Of a stretch of 64,000 bases of DNA, positions 37,701 to 50,254 are shown in pieces. How positions within the stretch are numbered: the stretch's first letter is position 1; every line of letters begins with the position of its first letter. This DNA is from Rhinopomastus cyanomelas. Taxonomy: Eukaryota > Chordata > Aves > Bucerotiformes > Rhinopomastidae. The stretch is taken from positions 186,001 through 250,000 of the forward strand of contig VXBP01004069.1 of assembly GCA_013400115.1 (NCBI GenBank), given 5' to 3'. The position numbers and the translations under genes are program-made. Below the pieces are notes generated by a model. That model was not told where the DNA came from, did not search any database, and saw only the letters and a program-made list of their open reading frames with translations.

Positions 37701-39524
37701 AGCTGCCCAAGGCGCTCGCCCACACCATGAAGCAGTGCTCTTCACCAAATGGGCTCAGTGGCTTCTGCCAAGGGCAGACTCATCAAGAATCTTGTCCAAA
37801 GACAGTGCGTCTCACTCTCTGAGTTTAACATGACGCCTTTGGTCTCTGCAATTCCCCTAACACCTCTGAAAGGCACATGGATTTGATTCTGGCAGCTGTT
37901 CCATGGGCCACATGTTCAGCTGATCTGGATGATGTGATTGTTTTTGGGAGGACTTTCCAGGAATATTAAAACTGCCTGGAGGATGCATGTAGCTGACTGG
38001 AGCAGGCTGGTCTGAAAGCAGAAACCCATCCAACTGTGACTAGTTATGGTCCCAGGTGCAGCCTGTTGGTCCTATTGTGTCTTTGACAGAGTGTGCCTCC
38101 ACCTCCAGCCAGTTCAGACAGAGCCATGCCGGGAATGGCAGCTGAAAGGACACTATGGCCCTGCACAAGGTGTGTGAGTCCTGATTTTCCCCTACATTAC
38201 CTGGCAAAAGAGACGGAAGGGGAGCAAGACATGAAAGAAAGGCCTGGATCTGAATTTCTAGTCTGAGGGTAGGCCAGTAGCAGTGTTTTTCAGTTCACCT
38301 GCAATGCTTGTGTGGACAGCAGCACTGCGGTGCTGGTCCTGTTATCTGTCCACGTTACTTTGCTCCTCCAGCAGGGCTCAACTTTTGGACCTAGGAAACA
38401 AAGGCAGGCTGCAGCCATTTTGGAGAGCTGGCACAAAGCTGTGCACCCCTCTCACACTCACAAGAGCACAGGCAGGGAAATAGGAAGATTTTTTTTTTAA
38501 GTTAGATTGTGGTAAGGAAAAGCAAGTGATGCTCTTTGGAATGAGATGCAGGGCTCTTTTCCAGCAGGAAGATCGTGACCTCGAACCTCAGCACTGTCAC
38601 AAGTAATGACCAGGTGTCATGCTGGCTACTGGTGACCAGTGAGCTCTCTCCTGTTCATCTCTAGCACCCACTATGGACCTGTTTAACTGGCCACAGACAA
38701 AACTTTCAGTGGAGAAATACTGAGCTCACATAGTGATGCCTTTCACAGGAGTCTTTTGTAATACAAACCTTCTCACACAAACACTCAAAACTTCCTAGGA
38801 GCCTCATCGCATTTCTTCCTTATTTGTAATGGGCTTCAGCAAAACTCGTTGTCCATCAAACCCATGTGTCTAAGATCATGTAGTAGGAATCCTGGAGCAT
38901 TTGTGAAAGCAATTGCATTCTGCTGTTGGATGTCTTAGCTAAAATGTAAATTAGCTGTCACTCTTCAGTAAATTATGTGGTACTAAGCTTTACTATGCTT
39001 TCTTGTTTTCCCTTGGGTTACAAATAAACATGCAGGAAGGATGGCCTCTCCTACACATCTAGAGATGCTGATAGCTCAGTCAGGCAACAAGATTTGGCTG
39101 TGCCTTTCTGTTTATAATAGCTTACAAATCTTGCAATTTAAAAACTACAAACCACACACGCTGCTAAATCAGTCAGCTCCACGTGGTCAGAGGAACCCAC
39201 CACGCCTAAACACAGCACAGAAACCCAACAGAAAAATGGCCATCACAAAAGGTATGAAAAGACAGTCTGGGGAAAGCTGACCTAGGTACAGCCAGAAGTC
39301 TGTCTGATAGTGCCTCAGGTAGGAGCTGTGGCCCATTTCCTTTACAAGACTTTGCTAGACAGATGCCAGCTCCCATCTGTCTGTGTTACCATGTGCTGGT
39401 TTTAGGACCACCAAAATCCAGGTGCACTTCACATCTGAAGCACTAGGTTGTCCTCTGATGGGCTACCACAGCTACATCCAAGAGTGCCTGCCTCTTGCAG
39501 CAAGACCTTCTGATGGGTGCAAAC

Positions 39525-39625
39525 TAGTTTATTACTAGTAATTACAGCAACAGAAAATTAACTACTCGTTGCGAGTTTGAGTTACAATAAAGCAGCTGAT
39601 TCTTGGCCTATTGAAACGATTAATA
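39525..39625. promoter_or_regulatory. Candidate conserved non-coding element
   Basis: The block contains a perfect 12-bp palindrome, ATTACTAGTAAT (39531-39542), followed by AATTAACTACTC, GTTACAATAAAG and AACGATTAATACAG. These are homeodomain-type and SOX-type words without any repeat signature. The evidence is composition only. Confidence 0.25.
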
Positions 39626-42600
39626 CAGCTCAGCCTGGAGAGCAACATGACTGGGAGAGCTAACAGCCAGCTAGAACACTGCAAACAGCCTAGTAAAATA
39701 GCAAAGGCACTAGTTACTACCTTTCCTTGCTGTTATACTAAAGAGAGGTGACAACCTTTAGTCTCTTTATGGGCTTTAATCTCTCCATCCCTCTGTCTAA
39801 GTGTGCTGCTTGCTGAGGAGCTCTGCTTTGCACCACTGAGCTCAAAACCCAAGGTACAATGCAGGACAGAAACACAACACGCTGTCCTACTGTCCACCGG
39901 GCACATCTGTACGCAGGGGAAATCTCATCTCTTCATCAGTATAATAGCATGCACTGATTTCTCCCTCTGGGAAAAGCAAAACCTGTTCAGATCTGTGCAA
40001 CAACTAAACCAAAGCAAAACTGTGATCAGTGATGTTGGAAATGCTGCTAAAGGAGGACACACTGCAAAATGTAGCCTGATGTAGATACAGCAGGTGAAAT
40101 ATCCAACTCTGCCCAGAACAGAAGCCAAACCCCCTTCAGCCAGGCTTTGCTTTCCCTGGGGGAAGGAAAATAGAAGCACTGAACTGAAGGACTGCCTCAG
40201 TATGGAGACTACCTCCACCTGCTCCCCGTTGGATATAACCTGCGGAGTTACTGTCTTCTATAAATTAAATGAACTTCCCACTCCCTGCTCTCCCATCCTG
40301 GTCATCTGTTATGTAACAAATGTGACAGCTTCTCCAGTTCTCAGCTGAGTAAATAGCCCAGCCACAGTCATGACCACATTGATATATGTTCTACAATTCC
40401 CCACCACCTTTCCTGCTGTGCCTGACATGAAGTTGCCCACGTGGGACTGGCCACCCTCATCCTGCCATAAGCATCTCAGAAGATTTTCCTGCTGTCTTGC
40501 CATTGCAGCATATTTCACAAGAAGCTGACACCAGGCTCTTGTCTCCTCACATGCTCCACATCCAGAGGATTATGTACAAGGACAGATGGCTCTGAGCCTT
40601 CTGCTAATTGGAGATTGTTCCTTTTTATCTAGTCACTGGGGCTTGTCCTGGGTAGAGGCCACTTGTTTCTCTCTCTCTGATTTCAAAGGGTTTTGTAAGA
40701 AGTTACCAGGCAGAACTGAAGGGCTGGTGGGTGGGTTATAATGAATGCCTTGATTTACCAGGTGGTCTGTTGCTGTGGAGTGAAACACACTGTTGGATTT
40801 TCAAGCATCTTATCCTATCTGCAGCTGGCAGCAACGTTACACAGAATGTACAGAAATGTGACCCAGCAAGTCTCCAGTCCCCAGGACAATGATGAAAGTG
40901 GATTGAAAGTAGGAATGTCTACTTTTCTTCTACGAGCTAACCCACTCTGTCAAGTCTCCAAGTACCAGGAGTGAATAAGCTCAGCATGTGCCACAGGCCA
41001 GCGTATAATGAACAGTTTTTATCACTCACTTCTCAGAGCTACAGAACATCCATGCACTGCTCTACTCTGCTCCACTCTGCATTGGAAAGCTTCAACTCAG
41101 AGCAGCTTAGGCCTCCCTGTAGGCACTTTTCCATCACTCTCTGCCCGTGCATGTAAAGCATGGGCCAAGATGGTGCACAAAAAGAATCTACTCTTTCTGA
41201 CTGTCTTTGAATCGCCTTTTCAGGTCACTACAGCTTCTGTCTCCTCGCTCTGCTTCTCTCCCTCCTCAACCCACTTCAGCCTCTCGGGCTGAGGCAGCCT
41301 GGAACACCATGAAGGGGTTAGCTGTGGGCAGAAGGAAAAACTATAGTACCTCACCCAGATGAACAGAAAGACAAGTGTGGACACTGGATATGTAGCAAAA
41401 GAAAAGCTTGCTTGAACCTGTGGGGAGAGTGAAACAAGTGCTCAAGACGTTATGAATGTCACAGTGATGGAACAGTGAGTCCTACAGCGAGAGCAGGAAG
41501 GAGGAGATTTAAAAGGAACAGCAAGCTCCAACGCTGTGGGAGGATCAGCTACAGCAGTGCCCCCACATGTGTCAAACCTATAGCAAGGAACAGGCTTCAG
41601 AAACTCCTCAGCACATCTGGCCGCACTTCATAATGTGTGAAGGCTCATCCCACCGCCTCCATTCCCCTGGTGGACATAGTCTGTCGGCAGTTCATGGGAG
41701 GGCTGAGCTGATGGTGTGATTCTTTCCTACATTAGCTTTTAAGAGGGAAAACAACTCTCAGCTAGGACATCCAACACCTAATAAAAATTGCCTTAAAGAG
41801 AGACTTCTGACAATATTCTTTAGACCTCACATTTCAGTTACACGTAGGCACAACATGTTCTGGTGGCAAAAGCAATTCTTAGGCAGGTGAGGCCATCGGT
41901 GAGCACCTCCCAGTGTAGAAACACCTTTGGCAGAGGAATGAACTGTCTGGTTGCAAAAACAGCATGCAGGTATTCCTTAGAAGGCCATTACTAAACCCCC
42001 ACCAAGCTGGAATGAGCAAATAGACTGTAGACTGAGTAGCATCTCAGCAGGGGAGAATTCCTTTGCCCTTCCCGTGAGCATCCAGCATCATTAGCATCCC
42101 TAGTGAGCAGAAATCCTCATCAAGGACATGACCTCATTGTTTCAGCGGCTGCACAAATGCAACTAAAAGATGGTTTCTTCCCCCAAAGAGCCCATAATCA
42201 TGTGTAAAATGCTGGATGGTGAACACAGTGTGATTGAAAGAGAGTGTAAAGGAATAAGATAATACTGTAATATGTCCTTGGCCTGTCTCCCTTTACTCAG
42301 TGTGTTAGTCTCCCAACTCTGATGATGTGATGTCTCATTTACAATTCTGGAAATGCAGGCCATACATATATCCTTGTAGCTAAGAGATCAGGGACTGTAC
42401 TCTGGAGTCTGCCTGCCAGCTCAGCTTGGCTCATACCTAAATTCCTTTCCCTTCCCTTTCCTCGTCCGTGCTGTGGTGGTAGCCACCTTCACAATCCTTG
42501 CTGAGAATGGCCCTGGGATGCGCTATTCCCCAAGCCAAGCCTAGAAAACACTGGTATGAACTGGATCACTAGAAGCAAGTGTTTGTTATGCCTAGTGTAA

Positions 42601-42931
42601 GAGGCATAAGTTAAGGCCATGAGGAAAGTCAATGTCAGGGACCAGGCTTTCCTTTCCAAGGGTTGGAGAGGGAGAAAAAAAAAGAAGCATTTTTTAGGTT
42701 AGGATTAGCCCTTATTGCATGTATGTTGTTTCTTTTAACACACCGTTCAGAATTAGTTGTCCTCTAAGGCTCAACTTCATGAGAATGTGCAGGCACATAA
42801 ATCCTAATGTCCTGCACTGTATGTGCTTGTTGGGCTTGCTGAGGTGTGAGGCATGTTGGCTGCACATACAACCAACCACTAACATGCAGTGAAGCCTTTT
42901 CAGCAAACTGGTGTGCCTGCCACTTATTTCA

Positions 42932-43070
42932 GTCTCATGCCATAACCAAACTTGCTGAAGGTACACTGTGTCCCCTCATCCAGGTCACTGATTAATACAT
43001 TGAATAGGACTGGATCTAGTACTGAACCCTGGGAAATAGCACTGACAACAGGCCTCAAGCTAGGCTCTGA
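42932..43070 (-). repeat. CR1 LINE internal fragment (RT region)
   Basis: The plus strand reads AACCAAACTTGCTGAAGGTA, CCCCTCATCCAGGTCACTGA, TTGAATAGGACTGGATCTAG and TACTGAACCCTGGGAAATAG, which is the reverse complement of the CR1 ORF2 interior (about 1 kb before the 3' end). No 3' UTR or octamer tail accompanies it, so it is an eroded or deleted internal piece. Confidence 0.78.
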
Positions 43071-43980
43071 AGCAAGTTATCCAACAAAGGACTTCTGGTA
43101 CAAGGTGCTTGAGGTGTATCAAGTCAGCTCCAGATGAGCCCCAGATGTTCAGTCACAGCTTCCGATCCTACACTCGCTACCAAGCTGGAGAACAGTTGTC
43201 ATTAGATCTTCACCAGCAGTGTCTTTGGACACTTTTGAGTTACAGCTTTAAGTTAACCCACTGGAGGCATTTCTCTCCTGTGCCACAGCTGGTAGTACAA
43301 GGATCTAGGAGTCCTGGATAGCTCAGGGTTCCCATGAATTACCACTTCTTTGATTAAGGCGGTAGCATTGGTCACACCTCTGTTAAGGAATTATAAGTAG
43401 CAGCTTTATGTTACGAGAGCGCGTTGCCTAGACGTGAGGCTTTACTGCACGTGGCTGCAAGTGTCACACTGTCTGCTTGCACTTCTGTCCCTCCTCATCG
43501 CTGCTGTCGGGTATCTACTGTGAGGAGCACATTTCTTTTCTGGGGTGACACAAAGCGAGTGGGGAACAGAGCGAATTGACCTCGGGCACTGGGAGAAAGC
43601 ATAACACATGGTCTGTACCGAGTTTCATCTTGAAAATATAATAAGAAGAATTAAAAATCTTTTTGTTTCTCTACCAGAGAAGACTATAAAAAATTATTCC
43701 TGCAAAGCTGCAGTGGATTTCACAGCCAAAGAGAGGTCATTCAGAAACTGTTGCCAGGTCAAGTTTTCACTTTGAACGTTTTCTCGGTTAAAGGAGGATC
43801 CAGAACATGTAAGAAAACAGCCCCAGACTTTTTTGCTTTAAACTGCTTCTTGCTTGAACTATAAGGTGCAAAGATGAGAGGAGGACCGGGGGGTTGGAGA
43901 GGCAGAGCTAGGGTGATTTATCTAGAAAATCTTTGCATCTGCTCTTTTGAGTGAAGTTCCCATTGCTTTCTTTTTTTTAA
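43071..43980. other. Intergenic with a CpG-rich patch
   Basis: No gene was recognised. Between about 43405 and 43625 there are roughly ten CpG dinucleotides (for example ACGAGAGCGCGTTGCCTAGA, then CGTGAGG), far denser than the surrounding desert. This could be a distal regulatory element. Confidence 0.4.
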
Positions 43981-44112
43981 CTCAATTTTCCAGCTGTGTA
44001 GCACAAAGCACAGGCAGGTCAACAGCCTTGCGGAAGATCACAGAGTGAGTCAGTGGCTCTGGAGAGATCAGAGCCAGGACCCCACTGTGTGCCAGTCCTT
44101 TGTGCTTCGCTC
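43981..44112 (-). repeat. MIR-like (amniote CORE-SINE) relic
   Basis: The plus strand carries reverse-complement MIR words in order: CTCAATTTTCCAGCTGTG, GCACAGGCAGGTCAACAGCC, TTGCGGAAGATCACAGAGTG, AGTCAGTGGC, then CAGAGCCAGGACC and GTGCCAGTCC. This covers most of the core plus the start of the tRNA-related head. Confidence 0.65.
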
Positions 44113-47100
44113 TGGTTTTAAAATTCATTTCCATGAATTTTAGCACCCCAGGTGTTAAAACAAGGTGAAACAGGACAAATTCCAGACCGTGACTTCAGCA
44201 GAGGCTTCTGAAGGACGCAGTGAAAATGCCACCACAAGGCTGTGACACCAGACACCACGGACTGGTGACTGCTGAACAGTGCTCAGTCATATTTGTGCTT
44301 AGGGGTATGGGCCTTCTGTGACCCTGTGACTGCAATAGCTTTTCAACCCACTGGTCCATTTCATCCCAATCTGACAGCTCTGTGGGATCCTCCAAAATCT
44401 AACATGTCTGCAGTTCTCATGAAAGCTGGCAACCAGATAAAGGAGAGAGCTGGAAATGAAGTACCCACTATAGGAAAATGTGACCCAGCCACAGCATTAG
44501 CCACCGGCAAATTCACCCGAGAAAGGGGGCAGCAAACCAGAGGCTGTGACTGCACTCGGACAAGCAAATTAAAGAACCCAGGGGCTCAACATAACTGATA
44601 GCAAACTTCTCCTTACAGCTGTCATGGCATCTTCTAAGCCTTGGGATGAGACCTGCCCAGGCATAAAATGGGTGACATCCTCCTTTTTAGGGGATACACA
44701 GGCACACACAGACACACACCACAGAANCCCCTCGGTCTATTTTGCCAGCAGTGAATCTCCATTTGTTATTGGAGGGTCACTTGAAAGAAATGGCTGGCAA
44801 GGGTGAAAGTAACTTGCAAGCCCCGAGCTACTGTGATTAATTGTGGCCAAGTTGCACAGCGATAGTGGGGTCTTTTATTGGGAGGTCACCAAAGGGTACA
44901 GGGCTGAACAGAATGGATCATTACTGGAGGGCTGCTGGTTAACAGAAATTATAGAGCTGTTTATGAACAGGGAGCTCGGCTGGTCTGAACAGGATATTCA
45001 TGAAGACTGCGTTACAAAACGCTTCGTTGTTGTGGTCATGTGCTCTGGGCTGCTAATATTCGTGGGTGCACTTGTGTGGGCATGTTCAGTTTATTTAGAA
45101 AATAAGGGCATTGAAGCACTTGTTTTCTGAGGGAGAAAAAAAATCAGAAAGAAGCACAGAGAAAGAATTACTCCAACTGTGCAAATATTGAAGAGAAAGA
45201 AAGGAGAATGTCTCATTCTCCTTTTAACATGTTTTTAAATTACAAAGTGAAAGATGTGAAACACTGGGCAGAGCTGTGCTTGCCATTGCCTGGGGTCCCC
45301 AGCACAGCAGAAGGCTGCTAAACCAATAATCTTGCTTTCCTGACCTTGCAGCCTTCTAACAAAGCCTTTCTACTTTAGCAGGATTTGTTTCAGAGAACTG
45401 GGCTGTGTAATCTGGTACTCTGGTAATGTCCTCGTTTAACAGATTCGAGGCCAAATCCTGCTTACACCTCCACTGGCGCAGTCCCATCACTTTTGGTGCG
45501 ACTGCTCTGGCTGAGAGTCTGACTGTGACGTTTTCCCCATTAATCTCATTCTCCCTTCCTATTGTGTTTCATTTTACAATGCCCCAGAAACTGGGAAACC
45601 TGCACGTCTCCAGCCATTTGATGTACAGGAAATGCAGTCACTTAACTCATCTTTCATTTTCTTTATTTTTGTAGGGTTTGCTCTTTTTTCAGAGCTAGCC
45701 TCACAACACTTATGGAAACTGGGTTTGGTAGCGGGGGAAAAAGATTAGGGATGGTGACGCAGCAGCCAGATACCTCATGATCAGTTAAAATTGTTTCCAG
45801 GCAGTTCCAGGAACAGAACTCCCAAGTCCAGATTTTGTCCAAGGGAATTTGTCCACTCTCCTGCTCCCCTTCAGCTAAAAGGGAGGCCTTTCTGGCCCAT
45901 CTACCAGCAGGTAGACATGACTGAGCCTAAGACAAGTTGTTCAAGCTGCAGCTGTACCAGGCTGACTGCAACTCTCTGCCCCTGTCTGGTCCTGGAAGAT
46001 GAGTGGCCATCAGCCAAAGGGCTCCCAAGCCTGCTGGAAAAACAGCAGAGTCTAAGGCTCAAAAGTCAGGGCATTCTGGAGGAAAGACTGAAGGCAATAA
46101 TCATGTGAGCACTGGAGCAGTCACCAGGCTGTGTGAGTAAAGTTGAAGATGAAGTGATGGAAGGATGAAGGTTTACAGGACTTTCACCGTGACCCTTCCA
46201 GCATCTGGCACCCCTGCACTTTAAGTATGTTCAGATTTAGGAAGGTTTCAGCAGACAGTGAGCCATACTGTACAAGCTCTGAAAACTTGGCTTGCTTTTT
46301 CAAAAGATGAGATCGTAAGAGGCAGAAAAGAAGGTCTTTAAGGAAGACATGGGAAATCGGGCAATGAGCTATTCACAGGCTTGGAGACCTCAGAAAAGCA
46401 TCAAGGGCCTGGCAACAAGTTGCGGCTTCAGGCAGAGCTAGAGCAGAGAGAACAGATACAGGAGCCAGTCACCTGGGAAAACTGCTGCAGTGAAGTTTAT
46501 GTTGGATCAGGCTGTCCTGAGGGATTTCTGCAGGAAGATTGAAGAGGCTGCTGAAAACTCCAAGAAAAGAGTGCAAATGTGCCATAAAAATGAAGGCAAG
46601 TGGGCGGCATAGTTTTTTTTTTTCCTTTGGGCTAGCTTTGTGCGCGGGCTTTTGTTCACAGATGAAGCTCTTGTCCTGAGGACGAATCCATCACCCCGGT
46701 GCACGAATGTCAGCAGAGCTGACATCGCTGCCAGGATGCTTGTTTACTGTATTGCTTCCTAATGTGACGTTTCGGCACTAAGAAGGGGCCTTGTGGATTT
46801 CGTACACGCAGAAGGAGAAGGTCCGTACTCTTCGTAATTCCATTGTAAATTGCATGCTTCTCATGGCACCACCTCCTCCAAGTCTACCTTGTCAAGCTGG
46901 TCCACGTTTCTCTTGAGGCCTTACACTCTGTTGTCTATTTTGCATACACTGGTTCAGTCTCAGGTTCTCATCTAAAATACAAAAATTAAGTGCCCTAGAA
47001 GACACGAAAGGCATCATTTACATCAGACTTGCTCCAGACAGAGGGATGGTGACCAACAGTCCACGGATCCCAGAGGAACATGAGACCAACTGCTATGGAG

Positions 47101-47151
47101 AAGCTTTCCTGGAATTTCCTTTCATAGCAAGGCTCTGCTTCCTTGCCCTGC
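44113..47151. other. Intergenic, no gene seen
   Basis: It contains a single N at 44727 next to a CA-rich stretch. An unrepeated AT/GC-mixed block near 44810-45010 includes TGATTAATTGTGG, and a CpG-rich patch lies at 46615-46850. The 95-codon frame at 44843-45130 includes a hydrophobic stretch but has no known relative and no splice context, so I do not call it a gene. Confidence 0.45.
46615..46850. promoter_or_regulatory. Candidate CpG-rich regulatory element
   Basis: About twelve CpGs lie in 230 bp of otherwise CpG-poor desert. The patch includes an 8-bp perfect inverted repeat, ATGTCAGC (46707-46714) and GCTGACAT (46718-46725), and a forkhead-type word TTGTTTACT near 46740. It has no repeat signature. 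It sits about 300 bp left of the tandem 3.1-kb duplication. Confidence 0.28.
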
Positions 47152-50100
47152 ACCTTCTCCTTGCCAAGCAGCACTCAGCTGGCTGGCATTTTCCTGAGAC
47201 CATTGCAAGAAGTGCCTTCAAAGACACGACAACACGTGTGCCACAGCATGCCTCCAGTCTGGGTGAGTTCCTGTCAGACTGATGCGCGAGGCGAATACTG
47301 AATTAATTCCTGATGCTGTGACATGCATCACAACACAAAGATGTCACCCACTGGCATGAGTGTGTTGAGTCACTACATCTCCCCAGGCTGCAAAACAATC
47401 ATAACCACTTCCCAGCACAGACCTACGAGGGTGCTGGATCACGCTGAGAGACCCATGTGCTCCAATCAGCTTCCCAACCATTTTCTGAGGAGTTAGCACC
47501 AATGCAAGACACAAGCAGGTCTGCCTTTTCCTCTCCCTCTCTCTCAGCCTACCGCAGCATGGCTGTGCAAGGAAAATAGGAAGGGTCCAGAGAACATTGT
47601 GCTCCTGCCTCAGGTTGTGAAGTTTGGTTCATATGAGGCTGTGGAGATTCCCCCCCCCCACAAAAAAAAAAAAAAAGGGTGGGATTGGGGAGAGGAAGGA
47701 ATAGAAATGCTGGTTTGGACCAAGATCAGGCCTTTGATGTGTGCTCTGAGTCTGGAAGCCCGAGAGACAGTTGTATGTTTAATGCTCCGCTATTTCTGTA
47801 CTGGGCACAGACTCTGTTTTCCCTCAGCATCTCCTGGATTGCATCTGATCTTCTTTCAACTACCTTTTTTAAATGTTTTTTGCACATGCTTTAATACTAA
47901 TTTTTTATTATTTCTTTTAATATTGAGTCTCAACATTTTGTACCGATGAATCTCAGGGGTGCTCTTCAGAAAGTGGCAAGGAATCCTTCTGGGCCATCTG
48001 TGAGCAATGGTCTGCTCCGCCAGGAGGGCCAGAAGGACACAAACAGGACTCAGGATACTTCATAGGGAAATCAAAGTGCAAGGGAAAGGATGTCTTGTTC
48101 ACAGAGGAAAAAATGTCTTCCCTCAGCAATGAGGCAAGGGAGTTAGGGCAGCAGTCTGGTAGTGGGACTCCTACAGCTCTTGCTGTATGTACCATTGCTA
48201 CTGCTGCACAAGTGGGACAACAAGGGCAACAGCCACTGCAAGCTGTTTGTCAGGATCACCAGGGAGATGTGCTCCTGACCTGCAAACAACACCCATGGCT
48301 CTCTTCTGCCATGACTATGCCCATCGATGTTGAAGGAGCCAGCAACTGAAGCGCACAGGAAGATGATGGAAAAGGGGAGGTAGGAAGTCTATTTGTCCTA
48401 GATGGACAGACAGACAAATAATTACTGCCTTTAGGATCCTGGGGGACAGTTAAATTGTGAGGGAAGCTGTAACGTGCCATAAAACTAACATCTCTCATTG
48501 AGGCTGTGATTTGTCACAGTCAGGAGAGTTATGAATTTTAGTTCAAGCATCAGTATTATTTTAGCTTACCCCTGAGGATCAGGATTCACAGGCTAGAGAT
48601 GAAGGGGATGCTGCATAAAAAACATTTCCCCACCTGTAAGTGGGTGTTTCTGCTCTTCATCAAGCGGTCTGTGCGATAGTCAGTTTTAGAGAGGGCACTT
48701 TGTATAAGGCATCAACTGTATCATCTTACAGGTGGGAATATGTGTGATCCAAAGCTTTTGATGGGTCTGAAGCGTGACAGCTCTGAAAATGCAGACAACT
48801 GGGTCAGTGACAAAATGTGTATTTAAATGCTTTTGAGGTTTAGCTTAGGTCCCCACACCTCTGGCTTACGATAGGAGAAGGGGTTCCAAGCAAGAAATGT
48901 CAAGCGCAGGCAATGAAACTTGGGCCATGGAGCAAGGGAGAGACTTGTCAGAGATCTCTGCTCTGCAGGAGACTAGGGAGGACAGTGACCTCAGAAAAAG
49001 GTACCAGAAGAGTCTGGTTGGAGGAAACCACTGCTCTCTTCCCTAATTGCTATGCTCCTGAGGAGTGATCTGGCTCACAGGGGCTTCTCCAAATCACTGT
49101 GTTTATCCATTAGACCCATCCACACAAGGGCATGTTGCTGGAAGATCTGAAAGAGGCACAGCTCAGCCTATAGCCAGGAGACACCATCCCTTAACTATTT
49201 TGTGAGTAGCAGCTTTAGACAGTCACCCCCTGTCCCACATCCAGACCATGTCTCTGCTGTGCTCCAGACTGCCAAGGGACTTGGTTAACAAAGCACAGCA
49301 CTGAAATTCAGCCTTAGAAGAGGTGGCAAATCAGCGAGCCAAGCTAGGAAGCAAGATCTGCCACTGAAGGTATGAAACCATCCACCCTCCCTGCACGTGC
49401 ACATAGTTGTCTGCATCCCACTGGGGATGGAGGTGACCCAGCAGCAGCTGCAAGTCACACAGTACTTGTTCTAGAGGAAGAGCAAAGGTCAAAATACACA
49501 CACAGGTTTCCTCAACAAGCGCTGATCCTCCTGCTTGTCAGCAGCGTAACCATCCGGAAAAGTGTATTTATTGTAAATGTAATTAATAGTGATTTGGGAA
49601 GATTATAACATTCTCTGTCCCCCCTCCACCCCGCTTTCCTCCAAACTTTCTGCTTGTGTTTTTTTTGGCTTGTGACCACCTCAGAATAGTAATTTGATGC
49701 GAACTTTGGCCACAAATCCAATGGAGCCTAATAGGCTTTAAAGAAGGGGAGGGGGTCATAGGCAGGGGTGATTGCTTTAATAACTGTTCTTGGAGAAAGG
49801 CCATTCATGTGTTTTCATTACTCAGAAGAAGAAAGCCAGAAAGAAAACAAGTGGCAAGATGGCCATTAGAAAATAACTACGAATAATTCTAGAGTTGGGG
49901 TAAGAAGTCCAGGGAATTACTTCGATGATATAATCATGAGCCCGCATCCAGGTCAGTTACTGGTGGCTAAAAGGAATCCAAGCTGTGTTTGAGGGCCTCT
50001 CTGGTTTGGGTCTGTCTTGCTCCAGTCTTGCATGAACCTGTGTCCCCACCACAGAACCCTGATGTTTCAGTAGGACCCCAAAATGCTACACGCATTGCTG

Positions 50101-50253
50101 ACCTTACAGGGCTCTGCAGACCTTCAAGGATGATGCTCCATGAGTCTGTCTGGGATGGGATGGAGACAGGATATTTTCTTCTCAAAACAGCTGCAGCCTG
50201 GATTAGATTGGTGAGGATCTCCATTGCCATTTGAATGGCATGACAGCTCTCCT
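47152..50253. repeat. 3.1-kb tandem repeat, copy 1
   Basis: The copy begins ACCTTCTCCTTGCCAAGCAG and ends CATGACAGCTCTCCT. It contains no gene that I recognise; the short frames inside (80-116 codons) are simply repeated in copy 2. It has a C-run followed by an A-run (47650-47677) that differs in length from copy 2. Copy 2 follows after one N. Confidence 0.95.
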
Positions 50254-50254
50254 N
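50254..50254. other. Single-N assembly join
   Basis: The N lies exactly between the last base of copy 1 and the first base of copy 2, meaning no read-supported sequence joins the two copies. Confidence 0.95.

Larger units (their letters stand above)
30463..42931. other. Long intergenic stretch, no gene seen
   Basis: About 12.5 kb with no recognised gene and almost no interspersed repeats. One MIR-like relic (34632-34703) and one candidate regulatory block (39525-39625) are listed separately. Open frames here are all under 130 codons and unrelated to known families. Confidence 0.5.

Noticed and set aside
44646..44690. Possible MIR 3' part (GCATAAAATGGGTGACATCC)
   Set aside because: Too short to separate from chance, although it lies close to the 43981 relic.
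44843..45130. 95-codon frame with a hydrophobic segment near its C-terminus
   Set aside because: No known relative, no splice or promoter context, and length within chance expectation for 64 kb.
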